NCBI GenBank assembly: GCA_905178155.1
Contig: CAJINV010000014.1
Coordinates: forward strand, 1,315,242-1,379,241
From: Amoebophrya sp. A120
Taxonomy: Eukaryota; Sar; Dinophyceae; Syndiniales; Amoebophryaceae
Reading direction: 5' to 3'
Length of the DNA stretch: 64,000 nucleotides
This document shows positions 1-12,036 of this stretch, piece after piece. The notes under the pieces are model-generated. The model saw only the letters and a program-made list of their open reading frames with translations. It was not told the DNA's origin and made no database searches. The stretch's first letter is position 1; each line of letters opens with the position of its first letter. Position numbers and translations under genes: made by a program.

Positions 1-1
1 G

Positions 2-1553
2 CACTATGCAAAACAGCTGCTCACAAAGTTAGGCCGCGCTCGCTACTTCAACGAGCACGAAGACCTTGTGTACAAGGTGGAGAAATTTGTAGACGAGAAA
101 TTCACGTACCGAAGCCACTTCGGCACGCCGCCCTTGCAAACCACTTTCAACACCTTCGGTTAACCCCACTAGGTTTCAAGTGCGATGTTAAGTTTCCTCT
201 TAGAGAGACAAGTGACTTTGTTACAACATGAAATATACAAAATACTAATACTACGTAATTTTCTTTTTCTTTTTCAAAACAACATTCCGGTCCCGCCGCA
301 GCGAACCGCAACAGCGACGGGCCGACAAATGCGAACTTACACTCCCACAACTAAACCGCGACTCGCAGAGCAGAAGACTAGGAACCGCTGCAACCTCGCG
401 AGCCGCAAAGTGCAGTACTCCGACACGTGCTGGGTGCTGGATAACCTGATCGAAATCCCCGGTGTCGGAACCGATTGGACTTCAAGTGACGAATTGTACT
501 ACGCGCTCGAGGAAATCGCGCTCCGCGAGAAACGGGGTGCATCAACGATTTTCCGAGCGACACGCAGGGGCCCGGACACGGAAATTTCAACGTCGCTTCG
601 GCAATTTTCAAATCCGATCCGTGGTGCATGGCAAAAACCAAAAACTACCGAGTGGCAGTTGTTACAGTCAGCGACGGATTTGAAAATTATCTTGAAATTT
701 TCTCGTGAGCCGGTCCTACTGCAAATAGCACGTGCGGGACCAAGCCCAGCACCACTGAAGCAAGTCTACTTCGCATTCGAAATCGAAACGATCACGACGA
801 AAGCAGCCCTGCAAATAGTCGCAAGCCTATACGTGGCGGTACGCGCGGCCGAAGCGCAGGCGGTGAAAGAAGTCTTCTTCCTCCGCGAGGTCGAACAACA
901 AGTAAGCGACGCGATCCTGCACCCAGAACACAAACAGCCTCCGCTCGAGACCTGGCTGCAGAAATACCCGATCTTCTTCCGCCACTACTGCAAACTCCCC
1001 CTCTTCTTCAACGCCGATGTCAAGCGACGCCGAAATCTTCAAGATCGATCCGGAATTCGCGGGTCACGCGCACACCCCTGGCGCACAACAAACCGCACCA
1101 AGCCCCGGGCCGCATTCGACTATGCAGCGGCGAATGCCGCAACCGCTGCTGCCAGCTGGGTCAGCAAGTCAGCAGGGACAACCCGGAGCGGTGCCTGTGC
1201 ACCAAGGCGGAAAAATACCAGGAAATCCGGTCGACGTGGAGTACATGAAAATGTGGTATCCCGAAACGGCTGGCAAGATTGAAAAAGAGTTGGACGACAA
1301 GCAGGAGCAGATCGCGAAATTGCAAGAGCAGGTCGAGCTGCACAAGCAGACGTCGCAGAAATTGACCCAGGCGCTGCATTCGATGGCAAGCCAGCAAATT
1401 CGAATGCAAACGCACGGGAAGATGCTTCAGCAAGAAATGCTGCAACTGTTCTATGGCGATAAGATTACTAAAGATGATTGTAAAGCAAATCCCTTGCTCC
1501 TCGACTGCTTATACAGCCAAATCTGGTATGAGTACTTTGATTACAACATTTAG
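2..1553 (+). CDS. 3' part of a protein of unknown function with a C-terminal coiled coil
   Basis: The gene enters from the left edge. Bases 2-158 are open and rich in aromatic and charged residues. A GT...AG intron at 159-314, AT-rich with a pyrimidine tract, joins in phase to an exon starting at 315, which stays open in that frame to 1282. From about 1017 a different frame (+1) looks coding: it begins MSSDAEIFKIDPEF, has a Pro/Gln/Gly linker, then a coiled coil (KIEKELDDKQEQIAKLQEQ, about 1275-1440) and ends at the stop 1551-1553. The two parts must be joined by a small unrecognised intron or a frameshift between about 900 and 1016; a strong GTAAGC donor lies at 902. A third frame also looks coding at 535-711. 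I recognise no domain. The exon calls at each end are fair; the middle is unresolved, and it may be a pseudogene or carry a sequence error. Confidence 0.5.
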
Positions 1554-3067
1554 TTTTAAAAAAATTTTTTTTCGTCTTTTCAAGTAGTAGAAAATTTTTT
1601 CTTCAAACGGGGGGATGGATGTAGCGACGGGTGTCCATAGAAACCGTCTGTACACCATTCTCACCGTGTTCGAAGCGCAAAATAGCATTACAGATTTGCG
1701 AGGACAACATGAAAAGATCTTTTCTCCGCAACAACAAATTCCATTCAACAATAAAAATGAAGTAGATCTCGAAATTCTTCTTGTGTGCGAAAAAATGTAG
1801 CAACAATTTTCCAACACTAGAAATTGTAATCCGGACTTCATAGCACGCGAAATTGGCGAGGCAAAACAGTGATGATGAATTTGTGCTGCTTCCAAAAACC
1901 ATTTTGAACCCAAAAACAGTTAGGAAGTTTGAGACTACGACGTGCCGCAAACTGCATTGAGCACGCCTGTAAATCTTGAAGTTCAACATCTGTGACAAAA
2001 CTTGAAAGTAAAATTACAATTGTGAACTCTTGTTCTCTGTGAAATCATCTTCACGAGAAACTTGCATTCTGTGTTCCACTAAGCACTTTTGCTACAACTA
2101 GTAGACATGATTTTTGAAGTTTTTGAAGTGGAAACAAAATCTTACGCTAGAAACAGGGCCTCGGGCTGCTTTATTCAAGGTGTAGTAGAGAAAGAACAAG
2201 GTCGTGATGGGGAAATATGTGGAGGTGTTTTTTCTCTAAACAGCAGCCTGCAACGCATCTCCTTAGCTTAAGCGAAGCTTGGCGTTGTAGCCTTTGTTGT
2301 TGTAAACAAAATTTTTGCGCTTTTTTCGTTCTGAGCAAAATTAGAGTTCTACCAGCACATGGATAAAATTGGTGGCAAAAATCAGCTTTATGCAACAAGA
2401 GTGACACGGTGATATTTACGATGAATTCTGTACTTAGATTCACTTTTAAGAGGAGTAACAAGTGCTTGCCCTTCTTCCGCCTTTTTCAGAAAGCCTAGTG
2501 GTACAACTGGAGCATTTTTTTTCTCTTTGGAGATATGGAGTAATTACGCATTTTTTTGTTTGCAGAGTGAAGGCTATGTGTTTGTTCGTTTTCTAATATT
2601 TTACATGTGTTAATGTTCTGATCGCGCAGTGAGCCGCTGCGACAAGAAAAAACATGAACATCCCTCTTGATAGAGGTCGTGATCCTGACGTGACAATGCT
2701 ACCGGGGTTGCAAAAAGACAAAGCTGCATCCATTCATCCGAACAATTTGATAGTTACACGAAGACGCCAAGAAGTAGCGAAAGGGCATGCATGGGAAGAG
2801 CATACTCTTCATGCATGGTGAGTATTTTTTCAAGTGTTCTTCTGCAGATTTTCATTTTTGTGAAGGCAAGGCACTGGCTCTGGCTCTGGCGGCACTGTTC
2901 AACATCTTAGCACAGCGATGTAGTTGAAGTGTGGAGGCGGCTCGCTATTCCTACTGGTTGCTACGTGGTCGTGAATTAGTAGCTCACATGAGCCGAAGAA
3001 ACATTGTGCTAGGCAAAAATCCGTTTCCACTTACAGTTGCTTCCTTACAAAGACGACAAGAAGGGCA
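1554..3067. other. Intergenic region, AT-rich, no gene seen
   Basis: About 1.5 kb with homopolymer T/A runs and only short open frames of poor composition. It presumably holds the 3' UTR of the gene before it and the promoter and 5' UTR of the peptidase-like gene after it. A CAG at about 3027 could be a splice or trans-splice acceptor ahead of the next start. Confidence 0.5.
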
Positions 3068-5677
3068 ATGGTTTTTTATCAACGCGCCCTGCGGCCAACG
3101 ACGAGCTTCGGGCTCTGCTGTCTCGCCATCTTCCTGACAGCATGGCCACAGATGAGGGCCGCTGTGGTCGCTGCGGGAAGGGGAACAACTGCCCCGCTGA
3201 CAGACCACCACGACCGGGTAGCTGCGAAGAGCCTGTCTTCGCATTCGTCGAAAATCAACGGTTCGCGCGTCGGCCTGCTTGCGGCAACAAGGGTAGTTGC
3301 TGCAGCGACACCTGTTAATAGAGGGAGTAGAAGTAAGTCTAAGTGTCCCTTCTCTGCCGCAGCGTCTGCGAACTTTTTTGCACGGTCGAGGCGACGAAGC
3401 GAGCATGATGATGATCATGCGAATGACCATTGCTTGCCGGATGCAGCTGTAGAAATGTACAAGAGGGACGAGAGGCGGAAAAGCCGAGACGTTTCATCAA
3501 CAAGAATATTGCTAACACTGCCAAATAAAATTTTGAACCGCCTTCTCTCTAGTACTAGTACTTCTGCTTGTTCCACTCCGGCGCTGGTGTTTTTTTTTCT
3601 CCTTTCTCAGTCACTTCTAGTGCCGCAACCAGGTCGTGGAACTACACCAAACGCAATTTTCCTTCCTGGAGCGGCCGCGGAGTTCCAGCAAGAAGAAATC
3701 CTTCCGGAGACGCTACCCTGCGACGCGCGCTCGACCTATCTGACCACAGCGGTTCCCTACACGTGTCGTGTGAAGCAATACAAGCGAGCGGTGGTTCCCG
3801 CTCTGTGGGGGCATGGATTGGACTTCGAATTTGGAAAGCTTTCCGAAAGCGATTTTGACGCACTGAGGAAACAGTACGCAGCGCCGTGGGTTCGAGAGCA
3901 TGAAGTCCTCAAAGATTTCGATGAAGATAAGGATAACACTGAGATGGAGACATCTTCGAGGAAGCGCGATGTTGAGATTGAAAACTACGCGCCAACAAGA
4001 GCTGCATCGTGTTTCCCTGACGACCCGACGATGGATACTGAATTCGACGAGAAAAAGACCGATTACAATCTGTTGGATTTTCTTCCCGTGAGCATGCGTG
4101 CCCTCGTCGACTATAATTTCGCGCAGGAGGAGGAAGCTCTCCCCCTGGACCTGCCACGGCCTACGGAGGTTCCTGTGTACAAAAATTCCATTCTGGTGCC
4201 CAATTGCTGGACGACCGTTTATGAGGTGTTGCGCAACATGCGGAGCAGGCAGAGCTCCTGTGCTGGAAAAGGGAGAGGAGCTTGGAGGAGGTATGCGTCC
4301 TCGGTAGAAGGAGGTGCTGGAACTAGGGATGACAGAAACGATCGGAAACTACCACACAGAACAGACGAAAAACGGAAGGCGGATGATCTTCCAGAGGTAC
4401 AACATGATCGGCATATATTCAACAGACAAGGGTTTTCTCTCTTTCACGACGTCTACTCTACCGACGATTTGACCGCACAGAAATGGATCGAGGAAGCAAC
4501 TTTCCGCGTTCCGGAAATCGTAATCGAGAAAGCGATTCTTTCGGAGCAGATACAAGAACTGCAGAATCAGGACTCGTCTCATCTGGTGGCACGTGCTTTG
4601 CGTGAAGAGGACTTGTTCTACGAAAGAACGCCACAAAATCTTCAAGACGGAAAGGAGAGCAGCTCGAAGAACAGCAATTATCGCTTTCGCTTTCTTGGCC
4701 AGGACGGTGCTAGGAGTACTGGAAGTAGTACAAGCACTGACGGAAGCGGCAGCAAGAAGAAGATCCGCGACGTGATGAACACCAGCGGTGCCAAAAACGC
4801 CGATGAAGCCTACCGGCCCCGGTTCGGAGACCTGCTGTTCATCTACAACGCGGACAAGGGGTTTAAGCGACCCGTTCTGGTCCACGCGGTATTTTTTATC
4901 GATTCGCAAATCGTGTTTGAGAAGGCAGGCACTGGCGCGCTGAACCCCTACCGACTCACGGACTTGGCCACCGTTGCCAAGGAATGGGCGCCGACCACGC
5001 AGAAAGGGCTGTACTCGTGGCACGTGCATCGATTGAAAGAAACAAATGTTTCGGGTGCAGCCCCCTCAGGATTGACGAAAGAAGAGCGCGGGGGACAACC
5101 GGAGATGTTTAAAAGTGTCGAAGAAAATCAAAGCCCCCTCGAAATTAGGAATGTGTCGCTCGGAGCTTCTCACGATGGTAACCCTCATTTCACTTTTCCT
5201 CCCTTTGAAAACCGTTTCAGCCTGTCCGCGGTTCCAGCAGACCTCCGTTGGCCGGAGTTCTGGCGGTGGCCGGCGGAGCTGCAAGACTCCCTGGCTTTGG
5301 GGGTGGGGGACAACCCGCGCGACCCGGGTGAGATTGATGAGCTGACGCTGCTGAAGGGAAAGAGGTACAGCTTTTGCCCGCCTACTTCCGGCGGGGAGGA
5401 AGGGAACGAAGAAAGTCGTCAGCTGGGCGAACAAAGGGAAAGGGTTGACAATGTTGATAGTGAAGGCTCGTTGGGTAATACCTGGAAAAACGAAAGTAGC
5501 GAAGTGCCTCTTCTATTTCGACACACGAAGCGGCAAAATAGCGTCTCATCTTCAGGAACAAGTACTAGGTGGCGACCCTGCAACCCGCGACCGATTGGAA
5601 GGACAGTTGGTGATATCGCAGCGCTTGATGATGTACGATCTACAGCGCAAAAGAGTGGCGCACCAAGCGTAGTGTGA
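3068..5677 (+). CDS. Secreted or anchored protein with an NlpC/P60-like cysteine peptidase domain
   Basis: The open frame gives 869 residues from ATG 3068. A hydrophobic stretch (residues about 14-35, CCLAIFLTAW) suggests a signal peptide or anchor, and a second hydrophobic stretch lies near residues 168-190. The recognisable part is a split papain-fold motif: Asn-Cys-Trp at 379-381 (candidate nucleophile Cys380), then a long low-complexity insert, then RFGDLLFIY, LVHAVFF with candidate His606, and VFEKAG...NPYRLTDL. The order Cys helix, GD-L, HA and VFEK...PYRL resembles bacterial NlpC/P60-like proteins, so a secreted peptidase or amidase is inferred; the substrate is unknown. The insert between Cys and His is unusually long (about 225 residues). 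After about 5328 the frame becomes less convincing and another frame looks coding (see findings). The start could lie elsewhere if a 5' exon exists. Confidence 0.65.
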   Translation: MVFYQRALRPTTSFGLCCLAIFLTAWPQMRAAVVAAGRGTTAPLTDHHDRVAAKSLSSHSSKINGSRVGLLAATRVVAAATPVNRGSRSKSKCPFSAAASANFFARSRRRSEHDDDHANDHCLPDAAVEMYKRDERRKSRDVSSTRILLTLPNKILNRLLSSTSTSACSTPALVFFFLLSQSLLVPQPGRGTTPNAIFLPGAAAEFQQEEILPETLPCDARSTYLTTAVPYTCRVKQYKRAVVPALWGHGLDFEFGKLSESDFDALRKQYAAPWVREHEVLKDFDEDKDNTEMETSSRKRDVEIENYAPTRAASCFPDDPTMDTEFDEKKTDYNLLDFLPVSMRALVDYNFAQEEEALPLDLPRPTEVPVYKNSILVPNCWTTVYEVLRNMRSRQSSCAGKGRGAWRRYASSVEGGAGTRDDRNDRKLPHRTDEKRKADDLPEVQHDRHIFNRQGFSLFHDVYSTDDLTAQKWIEEATFRVPEIVIEKAILSEQIQELQNQDSSHLVARALREEDLFYERTPQNLQDGKESSSKNSNYRFRFLGQDGARSTGSSTSTDGSGSKKKIRDVMNTSGAKNADEAYRPRFGDLLFIYNADKGFKRPVLVHAVFFIDSQIVFEKAGTGALNPYRLTDLATVAKEWAPTTQKGLYSWHVHRLKETNVSGAAPSGLTKEERGGQPEMFKSVEENQSPLEIRNVSLGASHDGNPHFTFPPFENRFSLSAVPADLRWPEFWRWPAELQDSLALGVGDNPRDPGEIDELTLLKGKRYSFCPPTSGGEEGNEESRQLGEQRERVDNVDSEGSLGNTWKNESSEVPLLFRHTKRQNSVSSSGTSTRWRPCNPRPIGRTVGDIAALDDVRSTAQKSGAPSVV

Positions 5678-6245
5678 AGTGAGCCGAGTAGAAGCGGACA
5701 AAAGCTGCACATCCGTCGTGGGTGCTTACTCTACTTCTTCTACTGGAGCGGACCACAGCGTCGAAGACAGAAGCAAGAAGAAAGCGCGTGCGGGGCAAGG
5801 CCGCTACGCAGTTCCAGTAGAGTTATATGCTAGTTAAAAGAAAAGACACTGGTCAAGTACTTACTATCGGAATCAGCATTTGCTTGTGCAAAGTGCGACG
5901 TTCATCTTGCTCTGCAGAAGCTTCATATATCGATTTATTTGGTGAAATGCAGGATGGTTGCTTGCCGTGGTTTCCGCGTAGTTCTGGGTGCGAAAACTTG
6001 CGCTGCCTGAGAAGTCTTTTCAAAGATCATCGTGTTCCAGCGCTAGGACAACTCCCCTGCGTTCGATAAAGTTGGGGCCTTTCTGTTTGACGACCTTATA
6101 TGTGGCAACAGTGGCGTGATCATCTTTGTATCTATCAGGAACAAGATCAAGATCAAGAACGACCTGTAAGAGACTTTCTCACTGCAAGTTAGGTGGCCTG
6201 ATGATGACGACAGCGTTTGAAATATTGCCTACTTTCTTCCCATAG
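5678..6245. other. Intergenic region
   Basis: About 570 nt without a convincing gene. A TAG at 6243-6245, after a pyrimidine-rich run, could be a cis- or trans-splice acceptor for the coiled-coil gene: bases 6246-6269 are in frame with its ATG at 6270. Confidence 0.4.
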
Positions 6246-6269
6246 ACAGAAGTACAATCATTTGAGCTG

Positions 6270-9200
6270 ATGTCCGTGGACCGTGTCCGCACCTGCCTGG
6301 AGCTTTTCCACACCTGGGAGCTTCCCCACAAGCCACATGTCGCAGACGGGAGCAAAGTCCGCGAGTGGTTCTTTGAAAATCAGAATCTTTACGTGGACAT
6401 CAAGGGTTCTTGTGGAGACGCTACCACAGCCGAAATCGAGAAGTACCACCAGGAACAAACGAGCAGCAGCAGCAGTCGTGGCACTTCCTCCGCATCATCT
6501 TCTACAGCGAGAGTCAAAAAAATTTCCCTTGGACCACGGAAGATCGTCTTCAAAAATCAGCATATTGACGATCTTCAAGACGCGCTCCTCGCTCGGCTCA
6601 ACCAGGCGGAAATCTTGTTCTGTCATGTGTGGCCCATCGTGGAGCACGCCCTCGGTGGTACATCAACATCCACGGCTACCCGGCGCACTGGTGGCGCACG
6701 CGGCTCCCCACCTTCCTCGGCGGAAGAGGTTTCGTCGGTAGTACGGGAAAGCATCAGAAATGATTATGCTGACGAGGAACAAGAGCCCACACGGCAAATC
6801 GTCGAGGGAATGCGGCGCTTTCGGGACGAGGCGCTTCGCAAATGCGTTGACGGCACCCACTTGCCCACTGCGGAGTTGAGAGCGGTACTTACTAGACCTA
6901 GAGTATAGATAGATTCGTGTTGTACCATGATCTGTGTTGGGAAACTACGACTGACACTGAGATGGAGCTTGGGCGAACTTTTGACGCAGCTGTTTCTCAC
7001 TAGTACTTGTATTAACGACTTTTGTGCTCTAAAACGATACGACTGAAAAACAGATCATCACCGGTATTAGCCATACTCCCGGTGTGGATACCGGGTTTTG
7101 GCAGGGTGTTTCGGAAGCCATCCCGGAAACGGAGTTCCTACCCTTGCGCGACTTTTCTGACGCCTTGCACCTCTGGCTGTTGCAGGATTATGACATTGCA
7201 GGAGAACATAACAACGAACGGGACAAGCAAGCTGATGATCGAGTAAACGACGACGCTGATGAAATTCACTCCGTAATGACTGGATCGGTGACCGTGTCGC
7301 AAGACCAAAGCGTGGACGTGCTGCAGGTGGAGCAGTATAAGGCACAGAAGGCTTCACCGCGCGGCCCAACCATTCTTGCAAGAACAACGACGTCCCGGCA
7401 CAACGAAAAAAAGAACGCGAGGAACAACAGCAAGCGCAGCAGCACGCAGGAAGGCGACTATACTAAGAACTTCCAGCATCGAGATCCTCTTCATCTCTCA
7501 AAGTCTTCAATTTCAAGCAGTTTAAAGAATACAAGTACCAGAGGGGACGAACTCCGGGCCGCAGGGGAGGAGGAGGATTTTTCACACCTTTTTGCTTTGC
7601 CAGATGCTGTCGTCCGGCGAACGCGACGTGCCGTTCTTCCTGGAGGGTCAGGAGCGTTTGCGTATGACGATAGTACCTTGACCACTGGCACTGTCAACCA
7701 GGCCCCCCCTTATTTGTCCGAACAGATTCAGACGGTGATGGAGTCGTGGCTGCCCGATCTCGCGCACCTCGGTAAGATAAGCAGAAGGAACGGAGTAGTT
7801 CTCGGGGAGGACTACAAAAGAACAACCGACGCAGTTGTAGAAGTAGGATCGATTTTTAGCAATGCTTCTGCTGCCTCGAGAATTCATTTTCCAACTACCA
7901 GAGAGCCACGGCCACCTTCTCCGCGCTCATCAAACTACCCGCCCACGAATCTTCTGCACCATCTGGCCTCCCAATTCGAGCAGCTCCTGCAGCTGTGGGA
8001 GCAGCAAGCCCGAAACTTCGAGCGGAGACACCAGCAGTCGGAGCAGAAAGCGACCCAGTTGAAGAAGCAGATCGACCTTTCTTTCGCGGAATTCGAGGAA
8101 CTAGAACAGGAAAACCGGAAACTGCAAGAAAATGTCGGGAGGGCGGAAAAAAGAACTTCGGAATTGCAGCGGGAAAAAGTGCGGTTGGAACAAGCAAACA
8201 CCGAGCTGGAGCGGAGGTTTTCGAAACTGGAGGAGGAGGAGGAAAATAGGACAAACTACGCATCAGGCAAGAATATTAGAGAAACAAGTGGCAGCTCAAG
8301 TAGTTCTGCTGCTAACAGCTGCGCCCCTGCTAGAAGCGGTACAACTACCTCAGTCGGCGTAAGTTGCAACCTGCTGGTTCCGCACGCGAAGCTGTCTTCC
8401 TCTAGCTCCTCCAGCGAAGTCGACGATAGTACGAGCCTGTTTTCCTTCGCAAATAGAGGACAAACTCGGCAGCTCGGAATGATTCCTGACCATATTGCCG
8501 AAGCTGTGGGTCGTGCTTCATCATTGGGGACGGACAACAAGAAGAGTAATAAACATAAAGCGCCGGCAAAGAATGAAGATGTTTCGAGTCCGCCTCCGCG
8601 CATCGGAAGTCTTAATCGACACCGTGCCGGAAGCGGAGATCAGGAGGAACCGTTTCTGGAGATTATCGAGCTCCGCGAGCAAGTGGCTGTTGCCGAGCGG
8701 GATAGGCAGGTGAAAGTTTAGGGTTTCTTCTTGTCTTCTGTGAAACAGCACCAATACAGACTTTCTTTGCACTTGCACTGCGGCAGTGGTGCCCACATGA
8801 TTATGAACGTGATGTTACAACAGCAACACTTCTTCGTTGAAATTGAAAATCTTGAAATCTCCTTTCAATTTTACAGGAAGCCGCAAACCAGCTTACCCGT
8901 GTGGAGAATTTGTTGATCCAAAAGTCCGAGGAGCTACACACCGCAAACACCGAACTGGAAGGCCTGAAGGACCAGCATGAAAAATTCGGGAACAGTCGTA
9001 CAGAAGGAAACAGGAGGACTTTGGCCGCCGTCGAGGCAAAAGCTACTGAGAACAAGCAAGAAAGCTACATCGATCAAGAGCAAGATGAAGATCTCGCCCT
9101 GCTTCGAAAACAGTTGAAGCAAAAAGACCGGCTGATCCAGGGTCTGCGAAATGTCCGCTCGGAACTGTTAGAGAACGCGGTCGAGTATAAAAATTATCAG

Positions 9201-10916
9201 CAGGCGTTGTTCACGACCCGGGGTGGGAGTAGAAGTACCTCTACTACGAGGAATGTAAAGCGCACAAATCATGGCGATCAACATGACCACTATCATCGGG
9301 CGGAACAAGGACCCGTCGCCGTCGCCGTGTCCGACGACGATGAAGAAGAAAAATCTCCAAGGACCCGGGCACTAAAGCGACAGGTGCAATTTTTCAAAAA
9401 GCAGGCTCTGGCGATGGAAAGACACGTTTTGGAGTTGGAGCATGACGGTGATGATCATGATGGTTTTGGTTCATTTACCGCCGAAAATAGACTGCACGAT
9501 CATCTCCCCGGAGGTGGACGAGAAAAAAAGCAGACCGTTCCTTCAACAGAATCTCTCGCAGAGCTGTCTTCACCCTCACCGTCTAAAAAAACGAAAGGCA
9601 TGTTGCTTGGACACAATGACGCACAAGTGCTTACACTGGACGAGAACCATGGGATGAAAGATGAGCAGAAGAACAAGAACGCCAACAGCGCAGCAAGCAG
9701 CTCCTCCTCAACCACCGCGAAGACGACCGGTACTGGTACAACAAACACGACTAGGTCTTGTACCACAAAATCTTCAAGGAAACCTCTGACGGAGACGGCA
9801 GCCATGTTCCAGCAACTGATTGCGGAAATTCAAACGTTGGAGACGCAGAAAGCAGACTGCGAAGGGGAGATCCGGCGGCTGGAGCGAAAAGTCCGGTTTT
9901 ACGAGAAAAACATGGGCCTGTACAGCAACAGCAGCAGCGCAGCGACGAGGACAAGAACTTCCGGAGATTCTTCGGGGGCGCCGGCAGCGAGGACTTCTGG
10001 TCGTTTGGAAGAAACTGTAAATGGCGCTGGAATTCTGCAACTTCACGTGCATAGCTCCGCGAGGACAACATCAACCACGACGAGAACATCCATCGTCAAC
10101 GACAGTACTAAAGCGGACCAGAGTGTGCGGCAAAAGGTGCTCCAGCAGCAGAAGAAGAGAAGAAGTGGAAGTAACACGACAGGCGGCAATTTGTTCTTTT
10201 ACAATGTAGCGGAAGATGGAGACGATCAAGAGCAGCGTCTCGCACACAACGAACAAGGAGATATGTTCTTGGCGCAGAATGCTGCTTTACCTTTACCCCC
10301 AACGTCCACGGTCGTCCCAGTTGTGTTTTCCCCTGCTCAGCGACGCCCAACTTCTACGAGGACGCGCTACGACAAGATGAATTTCAGCGGTGCGACTTCG
10401 AATCGGGAAGTAGATCGGAAGATTCAAAACGGTTCATCTGCACTGGCTTTCAGTCCGTTTTCGAAAACGAAATCGGATGGCGCTGCGAAGATTATGCTGG
10501 CCTCAAATAAGACGAGCAAGAACGTCAATTCTTTGCGAGGACGAGGAGGGGAGCAGCGGATTAAAACTCCCCCGGCCGACGAGATAAGAACAACTGCGCA
10601 GAAGAAGAAACTGTGCCCAGTTTATTCGACCGAGGAGGATGAAATAAAACACAATAAAGTAAATCCACACGAAGACTTTCTAAGCGTGGCACAGCAGGGG
10701 CGACGAGGTGGGTACTACGTTTACGACGACGACCTTAGTGGGGAAGATGGCGCCATCGCGAGAAGAACTCAAGGAGGCACGAGAGAAGAAAATGCTTCGT
10801 CGAAGAAGAAAAAGAAAAACAAGAATGGTGACGGTAGCAATAGTGGTCTGAAAAACAAGAAGAAAAGGTCCTATGCTCCTTCTTCTTCACCAGTTGCACA
10901 GTGTCCGACGCAGTGA
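6270..10916 (+). CDS. Large coiled-coil protein, three exons
   Basis: Exons 6270-6884, 7054-8709 and 8877-10916 join in phase 0 through two canonical introns (GTACTT...CAG and GTGAAA...CAG, 169 and 167 nt), giving about 1,436 residues. The first 60 residues (ELFHTWEL...REWFFENQNLYVDI) and the region just after the first junction (GVDTGFWQGVSEAIPETEF) look globular. Heptad-rich segments lie at about residues 505-605, 738-800 (crossing the second junction, which supports it), 830-865 and 1065-1105. The rest is low complexity (Ser, Thr, Arg, Glu, Lys), ending in a Lys-rich basic tail. A cytoskeletal, centrosomal or trafficking scaffold is the natural reading. A Hook-like N-terminal domain was considered, but the match is too weak to name. 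The TAG at 6243-6245 leaves room for an upstream exon. Confidence 0.75.
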
Positions 10917-12036
10917 GCAGGGCCGCGATGGTGATGCAGTCGGCTTTCACTTTCATCGCTTAATACCGCATGATCCAGATGGATCCTCATGGTGGTCATA
11001 CTTGAACGCATTTCGGATTGTACTAGGCTTTGTCTTTGGTATGTTGATCTACATTTTTCACGATATGTTTTGTTGTTTCCGTTTCAAGTAGAATTTGTTT
11101 CGATTTTGCACAAGAAAAAGCATCTTCCTGTCGCGGCGGCGCGTGCCACGTGCACGACCCTCGCTAGGAAAGACATTTGTGAACGAAGAACATTTTCGCG
11201 TTTCCAAGAAAGAGATGGCACATGGTGAGAACATCATGATGATGATGATGTTGTTTGCGCATTCAGTTTACTACCTCTCACAAAGAAGGCATTGCAGTCC
11301 TCGTGGCGCTGTACTTGCAAAGTGCTTCGCTTTGGCCAAATGATGTGATGATGACCACGGTCGTCGGAGAAAGAGCCGAAGTTCTATGGCGGAAGGTGAA
11401 GGTCAAGGAAGATCTGCTAGAAGAGCAGCGTTGGTCAGTCTGAAGATAGTTTTCATTTGATTCATCGATCTGCTTCTGCAGAAAGGAACGGCTTCAATGA
11501 TGTCCTGTCGGGCAGAGGAAGACTCACATCGCGCGCGTATTTTCAAGAATTTGGAACTTTCTGGGGTAGAATGGATTTATTCATCGAAAAGTTTCAGACC
11601 TAATGAGTGCCCGTGGTAGTTTTACTGCTGCTTGATGGCATATTAGATATGGAAAAGAAATCATGGACTGCGTTTATTTGTGTTGGTGTGCACGCGCGCA
11701 TCATGGTTTAACTCTCCTTACGTCAATTGTAATGCGCTTTCACAACTAATTCTGACTCATCTAACAAACAAGAACAATTAGAATCCGGCGGCACAATTGG
11801 CGTGTTTTTTCATCAATCGATCTGGAGCTAGTAAGTAGCTCTTCAGTACAAGACGCAAAAAACCTGTATTTTTTTTCTCCACGTCTTCACCAATTCTGTT
11901 TCTGATTAAATAAAGTAGTGATTGCAGGAGTCTCTGCCTCACAAGATGCAAATTTCGGTTGCTGGTCGTGTTGAAGACCGTTGAGTGAAAACGCACACAC
12001 CAAGCAGGCGGCGTCCGCTTCCTTTACCGCGGATCA
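10917..12036. other. Intergenic region between the coiled-coil gene and the giant gene
   Basis: About 1.1 kb with an ATG trinucleotide run near 11237-11251, AT-rich stretches and no open frame of coding character on either strand. It presumably holds the 3' UTR of one gene and the promoter of the next. Confidence 0.5.
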
